NCBI RefSeq assembly: GCF_002865645.1
Contig: NW_020194684.1
Location: 6,307,565 to 6,371,564 of the forward strand
Length of the DNA stretch: 64,000 bases
Reading direction: 5' to 3'
From: Hyaloscypha bicolor E
Taxonomy: Eukaryota; Ascomycota; Leotiomycetes; Helotiales; Hyaloscyphaceae
This document shows positions 1 to 12,900 of the stretch, one piece after another. Position 1 is the first letter of the stretch. The number at the start of each line of letters is the position of its first letter. The notes beneath the pieces are model-generated. The model ran no database searches. It saw only the letters and a list, made by a program, of their open reading frames with translations, and was not told the DNA's origin. Both the position numbers and the translations under genes were made by a program.

Positions 1-1093
1 TGGGCTTCTTGGTAGACCACTAGACGCCATAACCGATGTCTGTGTGATCTTGACCAGCCTTGAATATCTCACCCTCCGCTTCTGACTTGATTAGAGTTAT
101 TTTACTTTATTTTCTTTGGCTTTGTTGTTGGGGATGTCGTGTTCTGGATATTGGAGCCACTGGCCCGACCGAAGTAGACATTTCGACTAGAGAGAACTAT
201 TCGGAGAATGGTCTACACTTAAAATCAAAGGAAAGAGATCTGAAAGGAGAATTTATGCACCAAGAAAGTTTTGAGTGAAAAGGAAGATAAGAAATGCATT
301 GTGGGCTCGTAGCGTTCGTACCACTGAAGCACAGGTACCTGAGCCAATGGTAGAAGCGAAGAAGGGAGTTTCGAGATCTGCAACTTTTGGAGAGATCTTG
401 ATTTCAGCTATCCGATAAGAGAAATGACCGCCGGAAAGAGCCTTCCTTCGACTCACTCTCAAGCTATTGAGCAATAAAATGGACATTTCTCCATGCTGGT
501 TGGAGAAAAGTGAGTCGACTTCCAGGTGAGTTGATCCTCATCCATACTTTCTCATGAGCCAGACCTACCTCTCTAGCACCTTTGAGAAACTGATATGCAG
601 TCTCTGCTTGACCATATAAGCAGTCATGAGTCCACATTTATCTGATGAAGTTGAGGATGCGTTCAAGCTGTTAAATGCTGCCGATCACCTGGTGGCATCC
701 CACTTTCCCCGCACTTCCCCAGTAAGTGGCTCAACGTTACTTCAAGAAACCCTTCGGCGCCGAATCTGCTTATCATCTTGACGTACATACGAGGAGCGAA
801 ACGGGAAAACTTTAGCACCGTTTTCAGACAGAGATTCTGGAAAGTCAAAAGCGACAACGTATCCCCCCGCACTTCTCCAAGTGGTTGGTCGGCGCCGACT
901 CCATCCAGGAATCGCCCTGAGATCTTTTAACTTGGAACCGATAAGCTTCTCTCCGTGTCGTAGAACCCATCAGACGAAGAGAAACGGAGGGATTTTCCAA
1001 GTGTCTCTAATTCTTTGAAAATCTGACAAGTTCTCTTGGAACAATAACGCTCCCTGATCAGGTATTGCTCGCTCGCCATAAACAACCTACAAT
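1..1093. other. gene-free leader region
   Basis: No open frame here resembles a protein family I know, and the short frames have no codon or motif support. The only structure noticed is a similar pair of GC-rich stretches around 700-730 and 865-895 (shared core CCCCGCACTTC), in direct orientation about 160 bp apart. The last part is presumably the promoter of the acyltransferase-like gene that starts at 1094. Confidence 0.5.
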
Positions 1094-2315
1094 ATGCGCG
1101 AACTCACGGTCTCCGGGTCTCCATTTGAGGTCAGCTTATTTCTTTGGTCTTCGTACATATTGCTATAAATGAGTTAACAGATGATCTATAGATAGGTTTC
1201 CAGCATGGCTCAATCGCAAAGAAAGAAGTATTGGGTTCACTTGCATTCTACACAGCCTACTATGAAAGGAAAGCCAAAACGAGCTGGGCAGCAGCGTCAA
1301 CAACAGCCGAGGAATGTGTTCCTTTGTTAGAGAAAGACTGGCCCCAGTTTGTTGAAGAAATGAAAGGTAAGTCTACTCAACGCAGGCCCCAATGTCTGGT
1401 GGTACAATGTAGTGATTTGGGGGTTTAGGAATCGGGCAGGGAGCTGGGCTTCCATTCCTGACGGTGTTGGCGATGAACTTACGTCAAGAAATATCAATGG
1501 GTCTCGAAGCTGATGGCTGCACTTCATTTGCATGGAAGACAGATGATGTCTCCCTTCTCGCTCAGAACTGGGATGTACGTCATACGACCCCCATATCATT
1601 TCAGCATTCTAACAATACAGTTCAGTGGGAGGAAGCTCAACAGGCAAACCTCATTCACCTCAACATTAAACGAGATTCCAAGCCCTCAATCAGTATGGTC
1701 ACAGAGGCAGGAATCATCGGCAAGATAGGTCTGAACTCAATGGGAGTAGGCGTCTGCATCAACGCTATCCGAGCCCGAGGAGTCGACTTCAGTCGTCTTC
1801 CAGTTCATCTCTCTGTCCGTGCAGCTCTCGATTCCACCTCAAAAGCTGAAGCACTCGCCAAACTCGACAAAGCAGGCGTAGCGTCAGCTGTCCACTTGTT
1901 TATCGGCGATGCCACTGGCTCAACATCTGTCGAGTTCAGCAATCTAGACATTATCAAATTCGAGATGAAAGATGGCCAGATTGCGCATTCAAATCACTTT
2001 ATTGTACCACATGCTGAAGGGGTGAAGCCTGCTTCGTTCTCTCAGGACTCGCTTGAGAGAATTGTGAGAGCGAGGGAACTTCTGGCCGCGGCTGCTGCTG
2101 AGACGGAGAAACCGCCCACGATACGCATGATTGAAAAAATGCTGGAAGATGAACAGGGCCTTCCGGGTGCTATCAATAGGGCTGCAACGTTGCAGAGCCC
2201 GAGCTTGACGCTGTTTGGTATTGTAATGGATTTGAAGGAGAAGAAGGCTTCGGTGAGGGTTGGGAGACCTACTGAGTGTAAGGGCTATGTGACTTTGAAT
2301 CCTTTGACCTTTTGA
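1094..2315 (+). CDS. Penicillin acyltransferase-like (peptidase C45, NTN hydrolase) protein
   Basis: Predicted 348 residues in four exons: 1094-1129, 1192-1366, 1429-1574, 1626-2315. Introns are 62, 62 and 51 bp; the last has a CTAAC branch point. The protein matches the acyl-CoA:6-aminopenicillanic acid acyltransferase family along its length: N-terminal SPFEIGFQHGS, central DGCTSFAWKT, QNWD, then TEAGIIGKIGLNSMGVGVC and a C-terminal VRVGRPTE. In that family the precursor cleaves itself before a Cys that becomes the N-terminal nucleophile; here it is Cys101 in Gly-Cys-Thr, close to Cys103 of the Penicillium enzyme. Length is near the usual 357. It ends in LTF rather than the peroxisomal ARL tail of the Penicillium enzyme, so a PTS1 is not evident. 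No other penicillin gene is nearby, so the substrate is probably not penicillin; amide or acyl-CoA hydrolysis/transfer is inferred. Confidence 0.9.
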
Positions 2316-2865
2316 GATGCAGAATTCTGGAGATAGCTTCCCTTTTCACTGATCTTGGATTCATACTTGGATTTGGAGATTTTGTGTCATTTCGCCTCCC
2401 GCTGCGGAATTTCGAGCTTCAATCGAGGAATCGAAGGTGTCAATCTTGTACGTGTTCAGGATCTCCTACTTCCTGGACTTCTGGCACGTTCTGAATTACC
2501 TCTGAAGTCGTCCTTTACGTCCGACGAGCTTATTATGAAAGAGTTGTAGTTGAAAGTGAAGCACGTTATGAAAGTTGCATACATGAGAAGAGACCTTTCA
2601 AAAGTGAATAGAGCGCCCCAAGGTCCCACTTGAGCAGGCTCAAGACTCTCGAGCTTGCTCTTTAGTTGCCTTTTGAAGGCAGCACCGCTTCGCCTTCCGA
2701 AGAGCACATGATTGCCCTTGGTGAATGACCCCCCCACACAAACTAAAACCTTTCCCACGAACTCCCGCGACCTTTCTTCAATCAACTTGAACTTCGACGG
2801 GACAAGAACCTGAGCCGAAAACACCAACTCAGAACCTCGAATTGAAGGCAGAAGAGGAACGAATC
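2316..2865. other. intergenic, no feature seen
   Basis: 550 bp between the acyltransferase-like gene and the BTB gene. Small frames occur on both strands but none looks like protein. It should hold the 3' end of the first gene and the promoter of the second. Confidence 0.4.
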
Positions 2866-3663
2866 ATGGAGGCACAGAAGAGCCTGAAGATCACGGATGC
2901 TTCGTCCGTAGACTTCGTCAAGACGTAAGCGCTCACCCAACTTTAGAAACCTGCAGCTTGCTGATTCGCCCTCAGATATCTTCCCCACTACTCCGGCCCT
3001 CAAGTCAAAGTCCAGATCGGCTCTCCAGACCACGAATATACGCTGTCAAAGGCGATCCTATGCCAACACTATCGTTACTTCGCAAACATGTTCGATGGTG
3101 GTTTCAAGGAAGGCAAAGAGGATATTGCGAAGTTGGACGAATTGGAGGGTACCGTTTCTGTTCGGAGTTTCGAGTTGCTTATTCAATGGATCTACACCGG
3201 CCGGGTGATTGTTGAAACAACAATTTTGGCTGAGGAGATTGAGGCTATCGTTGAGTTTGCGCGACTTGCCGACTTCTGTCAAGTTGAAGGCGTGGAGAAG
3301 CTGGTGGCGGAACGCATCAAGGCCTTAATTGGTACGAAGGCTGATCTGGATTGGATCCAATCGCCGGACAACACGAAGTATATCACATCTCGAGCAATTT
3401 TATGGGCTAGCTTTCTGCCGGGTGACCATGCTGTTCGCAATATACTCGCCGCAGCCTCCGTTGAAGGGTACCTACGGTCCAACGAGCACAAGTTTGATAA
3501 AGAGACACGATCAATCCATAACTTTGCGGCTGATTTACTGAAGGAGGTGAAGCTCACACTGGGGACGCTGACCGGTGATAGAAATGTCGGGTTCTACGTC
3601 GAAGATCCTATCAGTGGTGGCAGTTTTTCACTAGGACCGACGTACGGGAATCTTAAGTGGTGA
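2866..3663 (+). CDS. BTB/POZ domain protein
   Basis: Predicted 248 residues in two exons, 2866-2924 and 2976-3663, around a 51-bp intron (GTAAGC...CTCAG). From about residue 20 the protein reads as a fungal BTB domain: HYSGPQVKVQIG, then a tail like LSKAILCQHYRYFANMF, with FEGG-type loop FDGGFKEGKED, and the helical FELLIQWIYTGRV. This is the usual short fungal BTB type with no kelch or zinc-finger partner. BTB domains dimerise or bind cullin-3; the target cannot be told. The start was chosen because it gives the residues just before the domain and joins in phase to exon 2. Confidence 0.85.
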
Positions 3664-4039
3664 GTCTAGCTTGCTGAGACTTGGAAATTTGGATGTGGAG
3701 ATGTGGGGATGGAGTTGCGTAGGGTCTAAGGGCTTGGTGGGTGGCGCATTTGGCGATTTGGTTGGGTTACAGCTTTGAAAAGTGCTTGGAAAAGCTTACC
3801 AGTAGATCCCGCAATTGACACTCTCTTGCCCTAGACCATCTCAAGTTCAATTGTGAATTTGTGATGTTTCCTGAGAATTTGCGCTTACCATTCCCCCCAA
3901 TACCCTAACAATCCCTCGTCTCTTCAGGCCTACATCTTCAGAAGCTATCATCCAGTCAGATCAAGTAATCCAATAGAATAGCTGCATAATTTTCTTCCAA
4001 GTACGGCGCGGCCCGGGACAAACAAACCCTACCATCGAC
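3664..4039. other. intergenic, no feature seen
   Basis: 376 bp between the BTB gene and the F-box/2EXR-like gene. I see no reading frame or repeat of note. A pyrimidine-rich stretch precedes the next start codon. Confidence 0.4.
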
Positions 4040-5039
4040 ATGGCGCCTCAAAATCTCGGAGAGCTGGCCAAACTGCCGGCTGAACTGCGACAGATGATCT
4101 GGCAGAATATTGGGCCGCAGGACGAATCCGGCCCAAAACCAAGTATGGGTGTCCTTCACACATGCCGGCAGCTTTATGGCGAAGTATTCCCAATTATGTA
4201 TAACAAAGAGATCCTCTGCTTCAAAGTCGCTCCTCGGTATCAATACCGGTCGTGGATTTCCGTTTCAAATCGAGTGCAGAAATTACGATCACGAGAGAGC
4301 AGTCCGTTATTTACTGGACAAGGTGTTCCATCACCTTGATGCAGCTTTGGACTATGTTCCAGGCTTAACGGCGAACATGATGCGCTTGGAGCGCTTCAGT
4401 TCGTGGTATGACAATGAAATTTATGGCAAATCAAAGTACCTCGATGAGCTGGAGCGAATCTATAAGAATGCGGAGGGGCGGACCGGTAACCCTTGGGCAT
4501 TGCTGAACTCAAATGGCGATTATCGTCTGACGGCAGCGCTCAACCCACTGTCGGCCAAAATGCAAAACAGGCGGATCCAGTTGGGTGAGAATATTCCAAA
4601 TCCATACAATCTCGGACAGGAGTATCCAAGCTGCAACTCATGGAGAATGAGGGACTGGAAACGATATATTTGTCGCAAGAACTTTTACGACAAACTGAAA
4701 ATTTTGGGGATAGGGCTATTGAACGAGTCCCACACGCAGACCAGGATAGACGACCTTTCAATAAAGGACGGTTGGGACCCCGCAGAATGGCACAGGCTCT
4801 ACCCCGACGGGATCCCGCCACTGGGAAGGCATTTGTTTATCTTCGAGTTTGAGATGGGAAAATGGGACGACAGGGAATTTATTGAAGCGCCTCGAAGTCG
4901 ATTTACAGGATGGGATGGTGCCAAATATAATTGGCAATCATCGTATGAAATGCCAATGCATGAAGCAATGGCATGGTTACGACTCGAGAATGTGTGGATT
5001 TGTGGCACACTAGGCACATCACCTCAATGTTCGAGGTGA
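4040..5039 (+). CDS. F-box/2EXR-like protein with broken or spliced frame
   Basis: The first frame starts at 4040 with LAKLPAELRQMIWQNIGP and VLHTCRQLYGEVFPIMYNK. This is the start of the fungal 2EXR/F-box-like family, whose members have LPxELRxxIW and a conserved CRQxYxE. After about residue 70 the sense sequence moves to another frame (from about 4280 to 5039: NYDHERAVRYLLDKVFHHLD and onward). A 43-bp GTATCA...GTGCAG intron at 4237-4279 would join the frames exactly in phase, but it is very short and would remove YQYRSWISV, which looks like coding sequence. A single-base frameshift is the alternative. The function is unknown; the family is greatly expanded in filamentous fungi. With the intron the product would be about 318 residues. 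Confidence 0.6.
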
Positions 5040-5200
5040 TGAGGGGCTGCTTGGAATGAAGCAGAACTTTGTCAAGTATGCAATAATCAATGTCAGCCGA
5101 ATGCCACAGTACTAGGCTGCACGGAACCTGCACGGAACCTGATAAACAGAGCTCTTATTGTGAACAAACAATAAGTTTTCTTTCACTTGACCAGAGTTTC

Positions 5201-5884
5201 TCACTCACTCTTCCTATTTCTCACAGCTCTCTCCACGGCAGGCTTCACCAAGATATTGCTTGGAGTATATTCTCCATAAGCGCTCTTCAAGCCAACAATC
5301 TTCCCTGCAACCACTGCTGCCAACAACAAGAAATGCGTGAGAGCCCACTCGAGCGTTGAGCCGACCAATGGCACCCACGCTATTTTCAGAAATACAGGAT
5401 AATTATCCAATCCCCAAAACACAACTGCCAGCTGCCATGTGAGCCACCACTCCTTCGGCGGCCCGTTTTTCGTACAATCAACAACCACAGAACTCAAGTT
5501 CCGGAAGAAGACTTCTTTCGCTCCGTCTGCAGGGTCTGTCCATTCCTTCACTACCAGTTCCTCTCCATCGGCGGTCGCTCGTTGCCACTCATGCCTTGCG
5601 AATCGAGGGATAGTGACGATTCCGTCTGCGGCGGTGTACGTCCTGGTGCTTTTGTTCAGCGTGACCAGCGCGGTGCCACGGACAATTTGAAGATATTCGG
5701 TGTGGGTTTCGTGCCAATGAAGGCCAGAAGTCCATGTTGACTTCGGAGGGAGGGTGATGGTCACGACTGGCGAGGAGAACGGTGGTGAGGGGAGAGCGTA
5801 GGTGACTGAACCCTGCCGGGTGAAGGAATTGTAGTTTTTCGTGATAGTGCGAGGCATAGTGGAATAGTTAGAGGATCTGGGCAA
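5201..5884 (-). CDS. Cupin-domain protein with C-terminal hydrophobic segments
   Basis: Single exon of 227 residues. A second ATG at residue 10 (5857) is an equally possible start. The cupin core is visible: motif 1 GLHWHETHTEYLQIVRG with His/His/Glu metal ligands, and motif 2 around VTIPRFARHEWQR. After about residue 145 come hydrophobic stretches (WLTWQLAVVFWGL, LTHFLLLAAVVAGKIVGL), so the protein may be membrane attached. Such small fungal cupins are often found with oxidative enzymes, but no catalytic role can be assigned. It is divergent from the DAHP synthase gene at 6456. Confidence 0.8.
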   Translation of the reverse strand: MPRSSNYSTMPRTITKNYNSFTRQGSVTYALPSPPFSSPVVTITLPPKSTWTSGLHWHETHTEYLQIVRGTALVTLNKSTRTYTAADGIVTIPRFARHEWQRATADGEELVVKEWTDPADGAKEVFFRNLSSVVVDCTKNGPPKEWWLTWQLAVVFWGLDNYPVFLKIAWVPLVGSTLEWALTHFLLLAAVVAGKIVGLKSAYGEYTPSNILVKPAVERAVRNRKSE

Positions 5885-6455
5885 ATACAGGTTTGGTTTC
5901 CAACGTTGGACGCTTGAGGCAATGTGGACTCCTTTGGACTCTTACTCAAGAGCCAGGAGTGTGGTGTGTTCAGGTCGAGGTGACGGCCCAAACCTTCTCT
6001 TGCATGAGCGGGGGCGCTCTTGCTGGCAATATCAGACATATGATCTCAGAAGTGTACAAGAACGGGAGAGGCTCTGTCACATTTGCCAGCTCTGGCCGTG
6101 TTGAGGATGTGCAGAGATACCAATATGGGGCCGTTCCGTAGCGGCTCTGACAGAGGCTTGTACGCATGAGAAACTCTTGACGGCGAACACATCAATGGTA
6201 AAGCAGCATATAGAATTGAGTAAGGGGTGATATGGAAGGGATGGAGGAAGCAGAAAGAGAATGGTGAGAATAGAAAGGTGGCGCTGCAAGAAAACACGTG
6301 TGCTGCATGGATCTGCAACGGCTGCACTCCGGCAGAAATTTCCTTTCTCAGAACTCGCCTCATCATCCCCCGCCGTTTGGACTTGAGTCACCGAATTGTA
6401 AACCTTCTCTTCCACCTTCAATTGGCAGTTGAGAAGCACAATTCGATCTTCAACT
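5885..6455. other. divergent intergenic region, cupin / DAHP synthase
   Basis: 571 bp between the start of the cupin gene (minus strand) and the DAHP synthase start. Frames on both strands are antisense shadows or low-quality. One clear regulatory word, TGAGTCA, lies at 6384-6390 and is listed separately. Confidence 0.5.
6384..6390. promoter_or_regulatory. Gcn4/CPC1-type site (TGAGTCA) upstream of DAHP synthase
   Basis: TGAGTCA is the consensus for the bZIP regulator Gcn4 (CPC1/CpcA in filamentous fungi). It lies 65 bp upstream of the DAHP synthase start codon. DAHP synthases are classic targets of general amino-acid control in fungi, so the position and gene fit. One 7-bp word in this much sequence can also arise by chance. 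Confidence 0.5.
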
Positions 6456-7763
<1,308 letters not shown>

Positions 7764-8307
7764 AGCTGTTTAGATATCTTGTTGGCGTTCAGGAAAACGT
7801 TCTCGAATACCATTTCACTAGAACTGGGCAACAAAAGCTCTCATTTGAGGAGGAAAAAAACTTTACGAATTGTACATATTTGACTCTCTAGATCCGTAAT
7901 TGAAATGAAATCCATAAATACCTACATCTATTTACCAGCTCTTACGACTAGTCGATGAAAACTGCAGTGCAGAATAAAGTTACCTTAACCTCGTCCTGAG
8001 CAGATTTACAACTACACTTTATAAGATTGCTCTGATGTGAGCCTTGCAAACATGAGATAGCATCTATAAACTTTTGAAATAAATGATTGGTCGATTCATC
8101 GTCATTCAGATCACGTGAAGTTGGAAGATCAGCCCATCCGCTCCGGGCCAATCAAATGTAAGTCGTTAGCGAGCTGTTTTCGGGAGGTCAAATCTTTGAA
8201 CGACTCGCAACTCCACCCCTCACGACCTCAATCCCTACTCCCGCCATCCAATTGAGCTGCCGTCTCCTCTGCGAATTAATCTCCAGCTGAGGCATATTGT
8301 GCTCAAT
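7764..8307. other. intergenic, no feature seen
   Basis: 544 bp holding the 3' flank of DAHP synthase and the promoter of cytochrome c1. An AT-rich patch at about 7855-7990 is probably 3' untranslated sequence. A TCACGTGA palindrome-like word (8111-8118) lies about 190 bp upstream of the cytochrome c1 start. Confidence 0.4.
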
Positions 8308-9566
8308 ATGTTGGCCAGATCAGCTCTACGCTCGGCGCGCGCGGTCGGAGCTGTTCGGAATAGGGCGGTTCACACTTCAAAGGTACGACACCACAACCTT
8401 TTAAAGCAAGCAACATGGTCTCGATGAAGCTTCGATGCATGTGGATTAGATCATTGGCACCTGGAATGAAAGCTGACAATGGGTATCACAGCGTGCCGCA
8501 TCCTCCTCAAGTTCCTCCGCCGACGCTTCTCCCTTCCAATTGAACATGGCTGGAACGGCTGCGACTGCTGTGGCCATTGGGTCATTGGCATGGTACTATC
8601 ATCTCTACGGCTCAGAATTATATGCCATGACACCAACAGAAGAAGGGTTAGTTTACATGATGGGGCTTCAATTGCTTTGGACCGGTGATCTAATCCCAAA
8701 TCGAGCTGGAGCCATCGAGAATTTGAATTGAAGACGACATTCAGTCGTGGAAAAGGACATACAGCTGACTCTGTAACAGCCTTCACGCAACCAAGTACCC
8801 ATGGGTTCATACACAACACTTAAAGACTTTCGACCACCAGACGTAAGCGATTCCATATAAGATGAGAAGGACCCCCCAATTGACATTTCATAGCCTTCGT
8901 CGAGGTTTCCAGGTCTACCGCGAAGTCTGCTCGTCCTGCCACTCTCTCAGCCGAATTCCCTACCGATCCTTGGTCGGCGTAACCCACACCGTTGACGAAG
9001 CCAAAGCAATGGCTGAAGAGAACGAGTACGATAGCGAACCCAATGATGAGGGTGAAATCGAGAAGCGACCAGGAAAGCTCTCCGACTACCTCCCTAGTCC
9101 ATATAAGAACGATGAAGCAGCCCGTGCTGCCAATAACGGTGCTTTGCCTCCGGATTTGAGCTTGATGGTCAAAGCCCGCCACGGTGGTTGCGACTACGTC
9201 TTCAGCTTGCTGACCGGATACCCCGAGGAGCCTCCACCAGGAGTCAAGCTTCCAGATGGACTCAACTTTAACCCCTACTTCCCTGGCACTGGTATTGCAA
9301 TGGCTCGAGTTCTATACAATGAATTGGTCGAATATGAGGACGGAACTCCGGCAACGACATCACAAATGGCCAAGGACGTCGTGGAGTTCCTGAACTGGTC
9401 CGCAGAGCCGGAAATGGATCAAAGGAAGAAGATGGGCATGAAGGTCTTGGTCATCGGAACGGCTCTGTTTGCGTTAAGCGTCTGGGTCAAGCGGTACAAA
9501 TGGTCTCCCATCAAGACAAGAAAGATTGCATATAACCCACCTATTCAAGGAGGCGGGAAACACTAA
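8308..9566 (+). CDS. CYT1: Cytochrome c1, ubiquinol-cytochrome c reductase (complex III)
   Basis: Predicted 321 residues in four exons: 8308-8382, 8492-8646, 8780-8842, 8894-9566. Introns are 109, 133 and 51 bp and all phases match. The N-terminus ([20 protein letters not shown]) is a basic mitochondrial presequence, followed by a short hydrophobic sorting segment around [17 protein letters not shown]. Covalent haem attachment is at VCSSCHS (CXXCH). [27 protein letters not shown] and the axial-Met region [20 protein letters not shown] follow. A C-terminal membrane anchor ([15 protein letters not shown]) and a basic matrix tail complete the family plan. The haem domain faces the intermembrane space and passes electrons from the Rieske protein to cytochrome c. 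The length fits fungal CYT1. Confidence 0.97.
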
Positions 9567-9984
9567 ACTCTCTTCCGGGGAATTTATTTTGTCGTATGCA
9601 AAGCAGAGGGGAAGAATTGTTCTATTAGTTCTATTTGTACAAAGGGGTGGGGAGAGGGATGTGATGGGAGCTTCAATCTGGAAGCATGCCGTAGAGATCT
9701 TAGACGTGTGTCTGTGCCAATACTTGAAATCAACCCTCTCTTAATGCTCTTACCCGTGAATCGCCCGTTCCTTTCTTTTCCCTCCGATCAAATAAAATCC
9801 ACGCCTGTGATACTGTGATAAGAAGAGACCCTGAGCTCCACCAACCCTGTCGCTAAAATTATCAAATCTCCAGCGCTTCAACCTCACTCTTCGATTTCAA
9901 TAACCATACTCGCATTCCTTTCCACCACCAACACCTGTTCTGCAAATTCTTTTCTCCTTCGATGCGATCGAGAGCGAGGAATTG
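9567..9984. other. intergenic, no feature seen
   Basis: 418 bp between cytochrome c1 and the glycosylase gene. No coding frame or repeat is visible. The region close to 9985 is CT-rich, as usual in fungal 5' leaders. Confidence 0.4.
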
Positions 9985-12900
9985 ATGTCCCCCTCCGATC
10001 CTACAGGATCAATATCAGATATCTCCGAATTCGCGGCCTGGGAAGCTCTGCATCCTTCGCAATCTCTTGGGGAGAGCGAAAGAGAGGATATGGAAAGGAC
10101 AGAGAGGAGGCGCATTTGGGGGGATCGGGATAGTAGCAACGATGCTAGGAGTAGTGATGAGGAGGCACAAGAGAGGGGGATGGGGCATCCGTTGAGTTTT
10201 GGGACTCGCATACTCGCAGGAGGGGCGATGAGAGGGGGGAAAGCAACGGGCTCACCGGGGAGGGAGATCCCAAGTTCAGATGTGGAAAGTGAGGAGGTTA
10301 GTGTTTTGCTGATTACAGGGCGAGATGATGGTGGAAGGAGGGGTTTAGGAGATTAATTGGCTAATGCGAGGTAATAGGAGCAGGAAGACGATGCCCCGCC
10401 TTCGAGTCAACCTCGACCTTCGAGTGCTTCTGCCTCCGAGGACGAACAGGAAGCTGGGCAAGTGGTTGAGGAATACCGTGTGCCAGGCTTCAAAGCTGGA
10501 GAAGTGATAGAGATTAGTAGTGACGAGGAGGAAGAGAGTGAGAGTGAGGCTGAAGAACAAGAGGAATATGAAGCCGAACAAGACAATCGAGTTGAAGCTG
10601 AAGCTGAAGGGGAGAGGGGAGAGGAGCAAGACAAGAAGATCGAAGCTGAATCGGCCGTGGAAGACGAGTTTGAAGGCTTCGACGTCAATCCAGTGGAGAA
10701 GGAGTTCTTCAATGAAATGCTGCACATCGCGCCACCGGAGGCAGTCATGGAACTCACTGGCAAAACTCGACGAACTTCACCTCAAGCTCTTTCGAAGGTC
10801 GCCCCTGATTCTCAGCAGACAAAGCGTGCCAGGATTTTTGCAGAAGTCGAGTCGCTCTCGGACATCGCTCCTGATGTACAAAGGACCAAGCGTGTGAAGC
10901 TATTTGCAGAGGATCATCCCTTCAGGGAGAAGAAGAAGTGGGTCGACGATGAGCTTCAAGAATACAAGGATGATATTCACGAGTTTGCTAAAGCTGCTGG
11001 CTTCTCGGATCTACAGGCCGATGTTGAGGTAGGGAAGGCCGTAGGGGCTTGGAAGATCGAGAGAGGCATTACTCTACCTTCCCAGCTCTTGATGGAAGCC
11101 ACAACTGACGAGACAAAATCTGATAGAGGGGAATCAGTTCAGGAGTTCAAGAGGCGAAGAAAGGCGGAGAAGAAAGCTCGGCGCAGACTTGCAAGAATCG
11201 AAAAGCAGAGCTCATGTTCCGCGTCTCTTTCTGTATCAGAGACCAAAGCCCAGAGCTCGCAAAATCTTCTCACTCTGGATGGCCCGAAGCTCCAAACTTC
11301 GCAAACTTATTATGTCAAGCAACCAAAAGCCGCCTCCACTTCCAAAAACTCTACTCGCGACAATGTCTCCTTGTCGGCAACGGTTGAGAAGTCAGTTGGT
11401 CTCGCCTTAAAGGAGAAGAGAAGAAATAAGGCCGAGAAGAAGCGCCTCAGGAAGAAGGCCAAATTGGGACCAAAGAAATCCGGATACTTCCCCACTACTC
11501 CCAGAGCTGATCTAGCCCCTTCTCCAAAGTCAACAGATGTTGAAGCTCCAATTATTCAACCGTCTCGTCAGGAGGAGGAGAGGCAATTGAAGGAGGCAAA
11601 GAAGCTGTTGGCAAAGGTAGCAGACGAAGGGCATGGAGCTCACCTGGACCGAGTCAAGCAAATGGCTCAAGAGGCTAAACAAGCTGTGGAGAAGGTCCTT
11701 CTTTTGGTCAAAGAGGTATCTGCAAAGGAGCAGGATCAAAAGGACTTGAGCAAGACGACCGCAGAGCCTGAGCCCGTCGAAAAGAAAAAGAAGAATAGGA
11801 ATCATAAGAGGCACAGAAACAAGAATCGCCTTGTGGATGAACAATCTGTCAACAATGTTACCACTGCCAGTGTGGTGGTCGCAGATGAGGCACTTGACAT
11901 GCCGTCGAAGAAGAGAAGTCATGATGGATATCAGAAGTCGAGCCTTGCCGAAGATACTGTAAAGGTGCATATGCCCGGTTTGGCTTCTACCAAGACATCA
12001 GCCGTGAAGCATGAAGACAACAGCCAAAAAAGCTTCTCCCAGTCTGCTCCGGATGCTGGAGGTGGCACTGGCCGACCGAATAAACGCCGTGACCGTGGAC
12101 GAGGACGAAAACCCAAGACCAAAAATGGGGACTCGGAAATGCGCGATGCTGGCGAGCCCGCCATTGCTGAAGCTCCTATGCCTGCTTCCGATTATCTCTT
12201 GGAGTCTATTGAGACAATTGAGCCTTCCTCCCAGAAGAAGCGCAAGCGGAGCAAAGCTAAGGCTGGAGAGGGGAACATCGATTCAGCAGACGTTGGCGAA
12301 GCAGCTGCAGTTGAGCCTCTAACTGAGCTTCCTGATACTAATGTCAAGCTGGGAGGGAGAATTCGTTGTTCCGAGAAGAGAGCCACGAGTGCAGATGCGA
12401 TGGAGGTCAGCGTTCGTCCATCAAATCAGTCGTCAAAAGTCCACCACTCGCAGTAGGCCAGGACTTTGCGAGTGGTAGTGAGCTCCTGGATGTCGACACG
12501 AGTGCTCAGTACACCGAGATGATTCTTGATACCGGAGATGGTGGGGAAGCAGATGCTCTAGCTAGGATGGAAGACTCTGAAGAGGAGTACACGGCAACAC
12601 AATCAACCTGGAAGGGATGTGAGAGTGATGACGAGCACAATGTTGGGCCCTCAGGCACACCAAAGGGGAACATTAACGTGGTTATCTACACGCCCTCCAA
12701 AACTTGGATTCCAGTTGACGGGTCAGCCAGTTCTCAGCCTTCGCCTCCAATGGAAGATCTAATTCCAGAAGCAGGCGATGATAACACTTCTATTTTCAGC
12801 ATGACTCATTACGGTTCGATGGATTGGGACCATACTGGCGATGAGTTGGATGAAATGGAGTTCACACCGAAAACTACAAGAAAGGGTTCGACAGCTTCAC

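Noticed and set aside
705..895. Two similar GC-rich stretches, considered as ends of a mobile element
   Set aside because: They are in direct, not inverted, orientation, are imperfect, and no target duplication was found.
10345..10763. Leu- and Ser-rich minus-strand frames
   Set aside because: They are antisense of the acidic Glu-rich coding stretch of the glycosylase gene.
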